Source of the DNA: Galeruca laticollis
Lineage: Eukaryota; Arthropoda; Insecta; Coleoptera; Chrysomelidae
Assembly (NCBI GenBank): GCA_963921935.1
Contig: OY998181.1
Coordinates: 114,968,957-115,032,956, forward strand
DNA length: 64,000 nucleotides
Direction of reading: 5' to 3'
In this document: piece by piece, positions 22,801-36,237 of the stretch
How the letters are laid out: every line of letters begins with the position of its first letter
Position numbering within the stretch: the first letter of the stretch is position 1
The notes under the pieces: generated by a model
The model's database searches: none
Told to the model about the DNA's origin: nothing
Seen by the model: the letters and a program-made list of their open reading frames with translations, nothing else
Position numbers and translations under genes: made by a program

Positions 22801-22894
22801 TTGTACTATTCTTCATCTTGTGTATTTCCTTGTCCATTTCCATTGCCTGGTCTACTTTATTTTCCTCTGCCTCTGAGCTTATGCTTGTCGCCAT
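19875..22894 (-). pseudogene. RTE-like ORF2: APE endonuclease, RT, C-terminal tail
   Basis: ORF2 begins at 22894. The endonuclease starts MRIGTWNVRGTFEEGAMEHL and continues QETK, VNAHTPSEGKDGD, VVGDMKAKVG and NQIDHVSI (22894-22037). The RT fingers and palm are fragmented (21761-20359), with LRQGDPLS and YADNIVLMARS; the second Asp of the YADD active site is Asn, which would cripple polymerase activity. The tail (20240-19875) reads WLGHIGRMAEDKWVKRVLKG and RRGRPRKKWLEEV. The endonuclease nicks the target and RT copies the element RNA there. The frame is interrupted at about 22590, 22040, 21770, 20850 and 20300. Confidence 0.85.
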
Positions 22895-23650
22895 GGGTTT
22901 TTTGTCGATATGTTCTGTTCAATTTTTCCCAACATCTCTTCCTCCGTGTTCCATCTCCATTCCTCTGTTTCTATGTACATTTTTCTAAGCCCAATTTCCA
23001 CTCGTTTACCTTTATCCCTTTCTCCTATAGCCTTCATTCTGATCTTTTTTTGAATTTCTCTATCCTTCTTCGACAAGTCATCCTGGATGAACAATCTCTC
23101 TTCAGTTTTAAATCTCAATTTTTGTTTATTGAGCATCACCTTCCTTTTCTCTTCTTGGCTTGTCAGTTTTACTAAGCATGTTTTTTCTCCTAATTTTACT
23201 GAGCTTTCTAACGCTGTCTTTATTTGTTATTCTTTTTCTAGGAATTTCTCAATTTTATTTCGTAGTTCTTCTGGATTATTTGTCTCTATTCCTACTCCCT
23301 GAACCACTATATTGTTTTTTCTTTTTTCGCTGTCCAGTCGTTCCAATCTGTGGTCCATATTGGTTATTGTTTTCTTAATTTTCTTTCATCAGTTTTTCAT
23401 TTTCTTCCCCCAGTTGTTTCATTTCTTCTCTGTACTTTTTTTGCTCCTCTCGTGTTTTTTTAATCCCCATGCTCATTTCCTCCATTTTGTCTCCTATTTT
23501 TTCCATCATATTCATCATTTTTTCTATACCACTTCCTATTTTTGTCGGCGATCTCCCTGTTTTCTTACTTTTTCTGGAAATATCTTCATCCTTATCATAG
23601 TCTTCCTCTCTGTCGCTCTTCCTCTTTTTGCCATATTCATTATCACTCAT
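22879..23650 (-). pseudogene. RTE-like ORF1, coiled-coil protein
   Basis: Two frames (23650-23375 and 23139-22879) encode very charged proteins with a Lys-rich N-terminus (KKRKSDREEDYDKDEDISRK) and a long heptad pattern of Met, Glu and Lys typical of a trimerising coiled coil. The second frame ends overlapping the ORF2 start by 16 bases. I do not see a CCHC knuckle or RRM. It is presumably the nucleic-acid-binding ORF1 protein, broken between 23140 and 23375. Confidence 0.65.
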
Positions 23651-23984
23651 TTTTTCTTTCTATTTTGAATTTAATCGCCTCAATATTAGGAAATTTTACG
23701 TCCGTTCCTGTCTTAAGTATATCGTTCGACACAAGGAGATTCCATTTGTTGGATTTTATCAATAAACTTGTTCATATCGCTATCACACCGCGCATAAAGC
23801 TTTAAGGCCAGTCAACCCGTCGGACCTTGAACTTTTATCAGTGATATTTAGCTTGACTAATTGTTATGTAAGGTATATTTGTGACAAAACTATTCTTACA
23901 CTTACTTGAATACTGTCGAATTTTCACTGGACACTTTTATCCTCATATTAAAAACTTCATACACTGTTTTGCTGATTATATTAC

Positions 23985-24490
23985 TAGTGTTTTCAAATGA
24001 AACTCACGGTCTCTAGTTAATTCCACAATATAATACAAGTTATTGAAAATTCTAAAAAATTGACAATTGTTTCGATAAATCAATATCATCGTCAGAATGA
24101 CAGAAGTTACATTTTATTTGATGCCTACCGGATGTTAAGTAGTTATTTTTGGCTAGACCAAGAAGTGACCTAACTTGTGATTGACCTAATATATGTTTAT
24201 AGAAAAAAGAAGAAGATGTGATATTACAAATATTGAAGCTTAGATATTATTAGCCCTATGGTGATATCCTGGATATCATTTTTCCAATTAAGATCAGTAT
24301 AACTGTGCAATGATATAGAAAACCAGGAAAACTATATCTGCTGATCTTTACAATTATCACTTAAGAAGACAGTTTATTAGTGGATATTGATTAATCGAAA
24401 CAATTGTCAATTTTTTAGAATTTTCAATAACTTGTATTATATTGCGGAATTAACTAGAGACCGTGAGTTTCATTTAAAAACACTAATATG
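23985..24490 (-). mobile_element. PLE-A terminal unit flanked by inverted repeats
   Basis: Bases 24000-24380 match the 3' flank of PLE-A copy 1 (4290-4660) almost base for base, up to the sequence cagtttattagtgga. There the match stops and an inverted copy of the first 88 bases (24000-24087) follows at 24386-24475. The result is a coding-free unit bounded by inverted repeats starting near ttactagtgttttcaaatg, the terminal-repeat behaviour known for Penelope elements. Confidence 0.75.
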
Positions 24491-26763
24491 AGCATATTCC
24501 ACGAAGTAAGGGTCGAGACAGTTAATTTGATTATATTACTCGTAATTCCCGTGTAAAACGAAGTTTATTACGGAGCAGAAATCAACACAACTTTCCAGTC
24601 CAGTCCCGGATTCATTGATCTTGGTTCAGAATAAACGACATAATTTTTGTGGTGGCATGACTTACGGTATCACCAGCCCCGTACATATAATATGATTGTA
24701 ATCAAAAAGATTCTAGTTATTGTTGTTTTTTTGACGTTTCAAAATTGAAACCTATGAATTTTATTGAGATGGAATAACAATCAAATATTCAATAATTCAT
24801 AATAATTCAAGAACCCTCGAATTAATGTCTGCTTGAAACCCCAATTTTAATTTCGCTTATCGTAAATTGAGAGCTACTTGTCTTATAATTCCTCAATAAT
24901 AACATTTAACTTCGTTTACGATTGTGATACCGAATAGAAATTAGGATACGGCGAATGAGTTTCGAAGTCTGGGAACTGTGTAAGACGGCAGAGGAAAATG
25001 ACAGTAATTTATAGTTTCTTAGACGGTAACAAAATTTGTAAACTAAGAAACAACTGATGCTAATCCACATGGATCGATAGTGAACCAACCATTCCATGTG
25101 ATTTATAAAGTTCAATTCAAATATAAAGACTAAGGCAACCTTTATTAGAAATTTAATAAACAGTTCGTAGAAAGAGATATAAACTATATAACCTGCATTT
25201 TTGAATGTAAGTTCATTTTAGTATACATTTGAAAGATTTATTGTTAATAAATGATTAATATCAATTGGGGAGTAGAAGATAATTGAAAACTACCCCAAAA
25301 ATCACTTTTAGGAAATACACTGAATGATATAAAAAATGTCTCAATCCAAAAATTTCTTATAAAATTGTTCCAGATCACTTTTGACATATTTCTAATAGAA
25401 ACCAAGATAGTTCCAATAAACAATTCGAATTTATAGCTCAGCCGAATGGAAAATTTAAACATTTATAATAAAAATCGAAAAATTTGAATTTTTCAACTTT
25501 TTTTGTTGTCAATCATATCAGTAATGTCCAATTAGTAATATCAGATATATGTTTCTACTAATAATTTTATTATAAGTTGTATTTATATATATTTATTTTA
25601 TATTTTTTTAAAGTGGTTTATCCCACCAAAATTTGAATATATACTTCTATAGGGATACAAACATAGTATCTTGTAGAAATGAAGATTGAAAAAATCCAAT
25701 TGTGGTTGTACAACAATTTTTTTTAAATATAAATCTTTATAATTTTTGGATTTTGTATATGTGATAAAAAACAGAAAAAGTTCAAAAATCCACATTTATT
25801 TTCCATTTTTCATAAACTTTTTAATATTCCACGGAGCTGAGCAATAAATTTGAACTGTATATTGCAAAAATCTGGAAGCCTGGAACTAAAGTGGTCTAGG
25901 TAGTAAAATCTAATTTTAGAGAAAACGAAGAAAACACATTATATTAGATAAATTGGTTGTTGGCATAAATAGAAGGAAACTTTTCATACAAATATTCAAT
26001 TAAACCTACCAAAAAATATACAAACATGAAATAAGTTGGTACTGATAACTAACTCATATTAATCATTATTTTTTTAATTTAAATGTAACAGACCACTCTA
26101 GAATTATCGATTCTCTTTAAAATTGCTCACCTGACTCTTCACCCCGTAATGATGGTAGTACCATCTCTTCCTTTTTCTCCGTTCCACCCCTGCGGTTGCA
26201 ATGGGGTATAGAGAGATAAAATGGATAATGAATAGGGGTAATATACTCCAGCATTTTCTTAAAAGATGAAGGTCTAAGATCTGCAATAATTTCCGGAGAA
26301 ACTTTCCCACTGACTGAAAAAATTCTTGTAAGGAATCCATATTCAACAGCAGAATAGGTATCTGAATATCATTATTACACTATAAACGTAAATTTGAGAA
26401 AATATTACACGCCAGGAGCACGCAATAGTTGAGGAGACATGAACATTTGCAGTTTGTCAAATGATATAAAATTGTCCTTGCATCGGGAGCGTACAGTGTT
26501 GTCAAATTATGTGTACTACTGATGAACCAAAAATCGCCGTAGTTCGGTAAGTAAGTGTGACCAGAAACCAGATAATTTACGTAGATATCTTCTATGTTCG
26601 GCAAAACATTAACTATGCACATAAGAAACTGTAATAAATTCCAATTCCTATTTTGTCCTCCACAACAGTCACTGAATTAATAGGAAGCGTTTTGTGGCAT
26701 TAGGAGACACGTCATTTTAAAAATACCGATATAACAACTTATAATTTCTTGAGAACCTCTAGC
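24491..26763. other. AT-rich non-coding stretch
   Basis: No gene, RNA or repeat is recognised in these 2.3 kb. The start (24491-24560) continues a sequence that also follows the PLE-A end at 58038-58085 and 55560-55630, so PLE-A may extend a little further. Short open frames are low-complexity and lack motifs. Confidence 0.45.
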
Positions 26764-27373
26764 ACATTTATTTATTTATTTATTTATTCATACCCAAACA
26801 AGTTTACAACCCTATTACATGGATATTTGAAATTGAATAAACAAAAATATTTATAAACTTAATACTAAAATAATATAATAACATGATCTACTATATAAAC
26901 ACTATAAATACAAGGATTCCAGAACCAAGACGACAGAACTCACATCTCTCAATTTCTACATATAATTGAAATAATTTGAAAATTAAGTTGACAATTCAAA
27001 ATTTAGAATTAAGTATCAAGCATTAAGTGGCGAAAAGAGTTAGATGCCCACACACCCTCCCACGATACTCAACAATGGGTACTGTCCAGTCAATGTCAAT
27101 AAATGTATTCAGATTATTGGCCAATGTCAATATGGCGTCTAATGAAGAATGTACACAAGTTCGTATTCTTTCGAATAATAATGGATAGTGGGTTGGTCTC
27201 GCTGGAGCTTTGAATGGTATTATACCTTACAGACTACTTGAATTTATATCAATATTAATTACCTTATAGAGAAATATCATACTTGCAACTTTTTTTCTAT
27301 TCACCAATGAAATTAGTTCAAATTTCTCTCGCAATCTGGATGACCGTATTGTCTTGTAATCTGGCCATACATG

Positions 27374-29823
27374 TTACTTTTTGAAATATAATTGCCTAGG
27401 AAATGTGTTTTGTACCTTTTCTACTAAATTTATATGCTCTTGTGCCTGTTCACCCCAAATTATAGATGCATATTCCAAGTTTGATCTAACCAACGTATTA
27501 AATAAAATCTTTATAGTTTCTGTACTTATGAAGAAAGAAATTTGCCTTGTTACACACCCTAGCATGCTATTAGTTTTTTTACTAATCGGTTAATGTGTGC
27601 TACAAATGATAGTTGATCGATATATAACCCCTAAATTTTTAATTTCACTAAATATTCGTAGAGAATCCTTCCCCATCAAATAATTAAATATCATAGGCGC
27701 CTTTTTTGTAACCGACATACTCCCATATTTATTAATATTAAAATTTAATTTATTTTGGATACTCCACACTAGTATGCTATTGATATTCCTCTGAATCATG
27801 ACTCAATCCCTAACCAATCTAATTTTTTCAAATATTTAAAAGTCGTCCGCAAAAAATAATCAATCACAAAATTCTATACATTCGCCTATATCATTATTGA
27901 ATAATAGGACCAGAAGTTGTCCCATGTTAGAACCCGGGGGGACCCCAGAATTCGCGTGAAACTTCCCCGATGTATTATCATTTTGCTTCACCACGAAATA
28001 CCTATCTTGATGGTAGCTTTTAAACAAACATAATAAATCGTTTGATGAATCAAACGAGTTCAATTTCTTCAAAACTACGTCATGGTGAACACTATCAAAT
28101 GCTTTTTAAAAATCTGTGTAAATAACATCTAGTTGTAGTCTTTCTTCAAAAGCTTGGTTTGCCAATTCTGTAAACAACATCAGATTCATATTTATTGATC
28201 AACCCGACATGCACCCATGTTGTTGGTTTATAATACTATTTTTAACATGGTGGTAAAGATTGAAATATAAAATTTGTTCCAACAATTTGGAAGGAGCGCA
28301 CATGATTGATACCCCTCTATAATTTTCATTATCTTTCTTGTTACCCGATTTGTGAATTGGAATGTATGTTCACAATTCCCATTTTACTGAAAAATATGAG
28401 TGTTTAAGGATAATTTTAAAAATATGCATTAAGGGTAGTTTCAAAAATTCTCCACATCCTTTCAAATATAGGGCGGTTTTCCGTCCATACCTGCGCATTT
28501 ATTGGGTTTTAATTTTTTTAGGGCTATATTGTAATCGTTATCTGATACGACAGATAATTTTAAGACAGTATAATTATTATTGATTAAGTTTAAGTAATTT
28601 AAATCGTAACTTGATTTTTGATAGTTGTGAGCAGAAGAGAAATAATGTGCGAATTTTTCAGCAATCTCATCATCAGTTACTGTTTGCCCGTTTACATTAA
28701 ATGTTTCTACCCGACTTCCGTTAGATTTATTTTTTTTAAGATATGTCCACAAGGAATTTATATCACTCTTTACATTCTCTTCAATTTGCCTCAAATAATG
28801 ATTGTGCTCATTATTAATTAAATATTTTAGATCCCTTCTGAACTGTAAATATTTGGAATTGTAATAGTCTGAACCATATCTTAGTTTTCTAAAATTATTC
28901 TTTTCTTTTAATAACCGTTTGATTTGTGGTTTATTGTAATTGTTGTAAGTTTTATATTTCGGAACAGTGACTTCATAAATATCGTAAATTTTTTTATAAA
29001 AAATCTCAAGTGCTGAATCTATATTGCCATTGTTTGTAACGTCCATCCAACATGTATCTCTCAACATTTCGCTTATCAATTGAAAATTAGCCTTTTTAAA
29101 ACTAAATTTGTATTCAGTTGCCTTCTTTTGTTCTTGTGTATTTTGCTTGACCAACGTTATATTAGTATATAGAGATGGATGCAATATATATTCAGTAACT
29201 AAATGTAATTTTTCCTTCATCACCGTGCATGTATCTACATTATCATTTGACGCAACAACTAGGTCTAACGTTTTATCTTGACTTATTTTCATATTATTGT
29301 ACAAAATCAATGAGTTAAAATATAAAAATTCAATTAAACTCTCCAGTCTAGGAGTAGTATCAAAATCCGCATTGTCTGTACCTTTTACTTCTGGTATATT
29401 AAAATCCCCTAGACTATATATGTTATCTTTGTTGAGGACATGTTGTTGCAAAATCTCAAAACATTCCATATAGTCATTCACCTTACAATCGGGTGGTATG
29501 TATACTCCCACCACATGAATTCTAACTTTATTATTCATTTTTATTTCTGCAATTAAAATCTCAAATAATGAACGGTACTGAAACAAAGTTATGTCTTTTC
29601 TTTGTAACTATTAACCTCCGCGTGATTGTCCAGTAAATTCCCGGTCCATATCTGATTTTATCACATTGTAAGAGTGTGTGTCAACCAACTCTCCGTCAGC
29701 CACCCACCAAATTTTCACCAATACTATAATATTATAATCACTTTGTAAGCAATTGTTGTATAGCTCTGTCGTCTTCGTCCTCAAACCTCTGCAATTCCGA
29801 AAGTTTAGTACAATGTTTGTCAT
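27374..29823 (-). pseudogene. Jockey/CR1-like ORF2: endonuclease and reverse transcriptase
   Basis: The endonuclease begins NIVLNFRNCRGLRTKTTELY (29823) and, after a frameshift, continues VVGVYIPPDC, IYSLGDFNIPEV and TLDLVVASND in a 374-codon frame (29586-28462) that reaches the RT entry (ALKKLKPNKCAGMDG). Later RT pieces are NSGVPPGSNMGQLLVLLFNND (27860-28072) and the thumb/tail TLVRSNLEYASIIWGEQ with NLVEKVQNTFPRQLYFKK (27374-27565). The RT active-site motif falls in the break at about 27800-27860. In the family the protein nicks the target and primes cDNA synthesis. Confidence 0.87.
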
Positions 29824-30249
29824 TTCTAAGAATAGTCAGTAAGTAAATATCACACATCGCCCCTGAATATAAAAGGAAAAAAAATGTATATGTAATTGAA
29901 TAACATATATCTTTAACAATCTACAAAGTAATCGCCAGATTGAAAATTCACATTTAGGTTTAGATGACTATCATAATAATGATCATCAAATAATTCGAAC
30001 AATTATAATTTTAAATTAATGTGACTTATTCTATTATTATTAAATCCCCATCTCCACCCTAGCGAAATAAAGAAATCCTCAATAGTCCTAAATCGTAGCA
30101 AATAACAAAGGAATCACAATATTTTGTGACAAAACGTTGACCTTCACACAACAAAAACTAAACCGAAAATCAATAGTCGAAAGAAACTTCTATTTTATTT
30201 ATTCTGTTTAGGCAGTCCATACACATAAGTTTAATTAGATTAAAGTTTA

Positions 30250-30510
30250 TACTTGTACTAGACCTTCTTCGGAATCAACTTTCACTATTGCATCCCATTT
30301 TTTGACATAATTTCTTCCCTCATAACTCTATGCCTCCTTTTTCCGAACATCGCCTTAGCTTTTTTTAACAACTCATAACAAGGCTTAGTAAAATCTTCAT
30401 TGACAAATATTTTTGATGGTTTCAGTACTAATTTATCTTTTAAAACTTATTTTTTCTTAAGGGAAGAAATAAATTCAATAACGATAGATCTCGCTTCTCC
30501 GTTAGTGGAT
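30250..30510 (-). pseudogene. Jockey/CR1-like ORF1, C-terminal end
   Basis: The minus strand reads SIVIEFISSLKKK, then KIFVNEDFTKPCYELLKKAK, and after a frameshift NYVKKWDAIVKVDSEEGLV. This matches the end of ORF1 proteins in Jockey/CR1 elements, whose conserved motif has the form iyvNedLt...LL..ak. The upstream part is removed by the (TA)n array and the RTE insertion beyond it. Confidence 0.6.

Positions 30511-31962
<1,452 letters not shown>

Positions 31963-32015
<53 letters not shown>
31963..32015. repeat. (TA)n microsatellite
   Basis: About 50 bp of TA repeats between RTE-3 and the PLE-B pair. Confidence 0.95.
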
Positions 32016-32020
<5 letters not shown>

Positions 32021-32035
32021 GTATATAATTTATTT

Positions 32036-33475
32036 TTCTAATTCTTGGGTATTAGGTTGTGTAATTAATTAAAAATATTTTGTTATCACTGACGTTTCGT
32101 CCCTTGGTTAGGAACTTTCTCAAAGTTTATTCATGACTGAATCGTTTCATTGTTTGAAGATTAAAATTAAAAAACATATGTACAATAGGTAAAAAAAACG
32201 TTCAATAAAACAGACATTTAAAAACAAGTACCATCGATATAAATTTCACGACATTATACGGGGGGGGAGGGGGGTACGGAAATATTCCAACTGTACTATT
32301 TTATTAAATTATGATAAATATGACTAACGTTTTTAACATCTTGTTTATCGTTTACTGCATGTTGTTCCTTTTTAATGTGCACCATTTTTTTAATTATTAA
32401 TTTTTTATAGTTTGAATCCTGAGCTAAGATGTTTGTGTTTTTAAAATCAAACTCATGTTTTTCATTGCTTTCATGTTTGTGGAGAGCTGTGAAAGCATTT
32501 TTAGTATATTTATGGCCATTTAATCTGTTTTCTAGGATCTGTGTGGTCATTCCTATATATTTTTTTGGACAGTGTAGGCATGGTATAGAATATATAACAT
32601 TTGATTTTTTTGTGTTTTTTATTTTACTTTTTATTTTGGTAAATAATGGTGATAGGGTGTTTTGAGCTGTATGACATATTGTGATATCATATTTAGAAAA
32701 TATGTGACTGAGTTTTTCAGAATGCTGCTCTTTGTAAGGCATTGCTACATATTTATTATTGTTTAACACGTTGTTTTTAGAGTATTTCTTTGATGGGTTG
32801 TTATATATTTTATAGACTCTTTGTTTGCAAATACGGTTTATGTTATTTATTGGATAGTGGTTGTTTATTAAAGTCGTTCTAACTTGTTTTATAATATCTG
32901 GTCTGTATTCAGGCGAAGTAAGTTTAATGGCTCTATCAACCAATCCAGTAATTACGCTTCTTTTATGGGATTTTGGATGGTTGGAATTGTAGTTAAGGTA
33001 TCGGCCTGTTGAGGTTATTTTATTATAAAGTTTGGTTTTGATAGTATCATTGTTAGTTCTTATCAAAGTCATATCTAAAAAAATTATTGTGTTATTTTTT
33101 TCTGTTTCTACAGTGAATTTGATTTTTTCATGAAAATTATTAAAAGCACACAGTACGTTATTGATACTATCATTGGGTACTGCTGCTAAACAGTCGTCCA
33201 CATAACGTTTAAAAAACAGAATACTGTCATTCAAATCTTTCAGTACTACTTCCTCTAGATGTTCCATTACTAACTGAGCAAGGGTAGAAGATAAATGATA
33301 GCCCATGGTGCATCCATTAAGTTGTTGGAAAAACTACTTATTATATTGAAAGTAATTATTGTTTTGAATTAATAAGATGGCTCCAATGAATTTATTGTAT
33401 TTGAGTGTAGTGTGTTCTTTTATAATATCTCATTTTGTTTGTACAGTCTTCGTTGAGTCTACATTGATATTACAT
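32036..33475 (-). mobile_element. Penelope-like element, family B, copy 1 (5' truncated, head-to-head with copy 2)
   Basis: Minus-strand copy whose 3' end (32036, aattcttgggtattagg) is the inverted match of copy 2's end at about 36013. It is cut at its 5' end near 33475, immediately before copy 2 starts in the opposite direction. A G-rich tract at about 32261-32275 is shared in shorter form by copy 2. Confidence 0.85.
32296..33306 (-). CDS. Penelope-like RT with GIY-YIG endonuclease (PLE-B copy 1), partial
   Basis: A 336-codon open frame starts at the RT motif MGYHLSSTLAQLVMEHLEE. It continues with FFKRYVDDCLAAVPN (active-site YVDD), TIIFLDMTLIRTN and the Penelope NSNHPKSHKRSV motif. It ends in a GIY-YIG-type nuclease: NVIYSIPCLHCPKKYIGMT, then NRLNGHKYTKNA. 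The two GIY-YIG elements appear as VIYSI and KYIG, with a CxxC between. The N-terminal half (RT fingers and the family N-terminal domain) is missing because the copy is truncated. The remaining catalytic residues look intact. Confidence 0.9.
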   Translation of the reverse strand: MGYHLSSTLAQLVMEHLEEVVLKDLNDSILFFKRYVDDCLAAVPNDSINNVLCAFNNFHEKIKFTVETEKNNTIIFLDMTLIRTNNDTIKTKLYNKITSTGRYLNYNSNHPKSHKRSVITGLVDRAIKLTSPEYRPDIIKQVRTTLINNHYPINNINRICKQRVYKIYNNPSKKYSKNNVLNNNKYVAMPYKEQHSEKLSHIFSKYDITICHTAQNTLSPLFTKIKSKIKNTKKSNVIYSIPCLHCPKKYIGMTTQILENRLNGHKYTKNAFTALHKHESNEKHEFDFKNTNILAQDSNYKKLIIKKMVHIKKEQHAVNDKQDVKNVSHIYHNLIK

Positions 33476-33489
33476 CCAATGATATTATT

Positions 33490-36013
33490 TTATAATTGAT
33501 TGGTATAACTACGATGTCAATAAATTACAAGGATATTAAGCAACAATATGGTATCACAACAACAAACTCACTAAAGGCAGTCTCCAGTTACTACAGAGAA
33601 CTAGCTAAGCAGAAAAACAGAAGAATATTCTTATTACGATGTAAACATACTAATATGTTTCCAAAATTTTTAAATTTCAACATGTCTCAAATTAATTTTA
33701 CAGGTACGTACGTTCGGGATAAATTTTACGATATTGTACAAAATACTAAAATAAAAATTCTAAATTTAACTGTTTCAGTAACTACTAAACATATCAACAA
33801 ATTGAATTCATTATTAAAGAATGAAATTTCTAAATTGAAATACTTACTACCGGATATTCAACTAAACACAGTTTTAACTTTTGAACACAATAAATATGAA
33901 AACCTCTTTATTAAAATCAAAATAAAAAACACAAAAAAATTCAATGCTCTAATATCAGAAATACCACAAAATAATTATACAAATACTACACAGTGGCTTG
34001 AAAATATATCTGATACGAATATACCACAAGATATTGCTGAAGTTTTAACATTGGGAAAGAATTTTGCTGTTGATATTAATAATGAAAAAGAAATACCATA
34101 CACTGAATACATCTCTTGTATAGAATCTGCAATTAGTGATAAACCTGACTACGTAAAAGATAACATAAAAGAGAATGCAGTAAATGTGATTATCAACCAT
34201 AAAATTAAACTTCGCCATAGAAAAAATAAAACTAATAAGCTACAAAAACAAATAAAAAAACAATGAATAAAACCAAACAATTTATTAAAAGTAATCCACA
34301 AATAATCATACTGCAGCCTGACAAAAGCAATAAAACCGTAATTATGAACTCTAGCGATTATCAAAATAAAATGAACGATATTTTGAGTGATCGAACTTTA
34401 TACAAAAAAATTAAATCAGACCAAACCAAATCTTTTCAAGAAAAAAACAATGAACTAATAAAAAAATTGTTGAATAATAGTTCGATAACACAAAACGAAG
34501 CAAAAAAACTACAAATACATAACGCGATCCCCCCTCGAATATACGGTTTACCAAAATTACACAAACCAAACATACCCTTAAGACCTATAGTATCCTACAT
34601 ACGAATTAATAACGAAGACTGTACAAACAAAATGGGATATTATAAAAGAACACGCTACACTCAAATACAATGAATGCATTGAAGCCATCTTAATAATTCA
34701 AAACAATAATTACTTTCAATATAATAATCAGTTTTTCCAACAACTCAATGGATGCACCATGGGCTCTCCTTTATCTTCTACCCTTGCTCAGTTAGTAATG
34801 GAACATCTAGAGGAAGTAGTATTGAAAGATTTGAATGACAGTATTCTATTTTTTAAACGTTATGTGGACGACTGTTTAACAGCAGTACCCAATGATAGTA
34901 TTATTAACGTACTGTCCGCTTTTAATAATTTTCATGAAAAAATCAAATTCACTGTAGAAACAGAAAAATAACACAATAAATTTTTTAGATATGACTTCGA
35001 TAAGAACTAACCATAATACTATCAAAACCAAACTTTATAATAAAATAACCTCATCAGGCCGATACCTTAACTACAATTCCAACCATTCAAAATCCCATTA
35101 AAGAAGCGTAATTACTGGATTGGTTGATAGAGCCATTAAACTTACTTCGCCTGAATACAGACCAGATATTATAAAACAAGTTAGAACGACTTTAATAAAC
35201 AACCACTATCCAATAAATAACATAAACCGTATTTGCGAACAAAGAGTCTATAAAATATATAACAACCCATCAACGAAATACTCTAAAAACAACGTGTTAA
35301 ACAATAATAAATATGTAGCAATGCCTTACACAGAGCAGCTTTCTGAAAAAAGTCACATATTTTCTAAATATGATATCACAATATGTCATAAAGCTTAAAA
35401 CCACCCTATCACCATTATTCACCAAATTAAAAAGTAAAATAAAAAACACAAAAGAGTCAAATGTTATATATTCTATACCATGCCTAGAATGTCCAAAAAA
35501 ATATATAGGAATGACCACACAGACCCAAGAAAACAGATTAAATGACCATAAATATACTAAAAATGCTTCCACAGCTCTCCACAAACATGAAAGCTATGAA
35601 AAACATGAGTTTGATTTTAAAAACACAAACATCTTAGCTCAGGATTCAAACTATAAGAAATTAACAATTAAAGAAATGGTGCACATTAAAAAGGAACAAA
35701 ATGCAATAAACGATAAACAAGATGTTAAAAACGTTAGTCATATTTATGATAATTTAATAAAATAGTACACTTGAAATCTTTCCGTACCCCCCCTGTATAA
35801 TGTCGTGAAATTTATATCGATGGTACTTGTTTTTAAATGTCTGTTTTATTGAACGTTTTTTTACCTATTGTACATATGTTTTTCAATTTTAATCTGTAAA
35901 CAATGAAACGATTCAGTCATGAATAAACTTTGAGAAAGTTCCCAACCAAGGGACGAAACGTCAGTTACAACAAAATGTTCTTTATTAATTACACAACCTA
36001 ATACCCAAGAATT
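33490..36013 (+). mobile_element. Penelope-like element, family B, copy 2 (nearly full length)
   Basis: Plus-strand copy that keeps the N-terminal coding part absent from copy 1. Its 3' half (34610-36013) is the inverted repeat of copy 1. The pair joins head to head at about 33476-33500, and both 3' ends finish at the same sequence next to (TA)n DNA. Confidence 0.85.
33514..35765 (+). pseudogene. Penelope-like polyprotein (PLE-B copy 2), frameshifted
   Basis: The protein reads over five frames. At 33514-34266 lies the N-terminal domain (basic, no named motif). At 34263-34673 come IILQPDKSNKTVIMNSSDY and PPRIYGLPKLHKPNIPLRP, the Penelope RT entry motifs. At 34759-34971 are MGSPLSSTLAQLVMEH and FFKRYVDDCLTAVPN. 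At 35120-35398 and 35370-35765 are the linker and the GIY-YIG nuclease (NVIYSIPCLECPKKYIGMT). The first two frames overlap as ATGA at 34263-34266. Shifts and stops near 34266, 34673, 34970, 35100 and 35397 make it a pseudogene, although most motifs are intact. Confidence 0.87.
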
Positions 36014-36044
36014 ATTCAAGAAGGTTGAAGAAGAATAATACTTT

Positions 36045-36046
<2 letters not shown>

Positions 36047-36089
<43 letters not shown>
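36047..36089. repeat. (TA)n microsatellite
   Basis: A short TA array follows the PLE-B copy 2 end, interrupted once by tatg. Confidence 0.9.
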
Positions 36090-36119
36090 AGATGTACGAA
36101 TAGTGCGTGACATATGAAC

Positions 36120-36183
36120 AATAAACAACGAGTAGATTAGTGGGTATTGCGTGCAATACCCACTAATCTATTCGTTGTTTATT
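36120..36183. repeat. near-perfect 64-bp palindrome
   Basis: Two 31-bp arms (36120-36150 and 36153-36183) are reverse complements with one mismatch and only 2 bp between them. The stretch lies between two (TA)n arrays. It could extrude as a cruciform or fold as a hairpin. Confidence 0.9.
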
Positions 36184-36185
36184 AT

Positions 36186-36189
<4 letters not shown>

Positions 36190-36235
<46 letters not shown>
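36190..36235. repeat. (TA)n microsatellite
   Basis: TA array directly at the 3' end of the RTE-2 element. Confidence 0.95.

Positions 36236-36237
<2 letters not shown>

Larger units (their letters stand above)
19830..23960 (-). mobile_element. RTE-like non-LTR retrotransposon with two ORFs (RTE-1)
   Basis: A minus-strand element of about 4.1 kb: a coiled-coil ORF1 (23650 to 22879) overlaps the start of an endonuclease/RT ORF2 (22894 to 19875) by 16 bases. The 3' end lies just past the GRPRKKWLEEVRRDM tail, near 19830. The order and motifs fit the RTE group. ORF2 is broken by several frameshifts and stops. No target duplication or tail was defined; a PLE-A terminal unit lies directly beyond the 5' end. 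Confidence 0.78.

Noticed and set aside
22641..23805. Several plus-strand frames rich in Phe, Leu and Ser resembling membrane proteins
   Set aside because: They are antisense shadows of the purine-rich RTE ORF1 and endonuclease.
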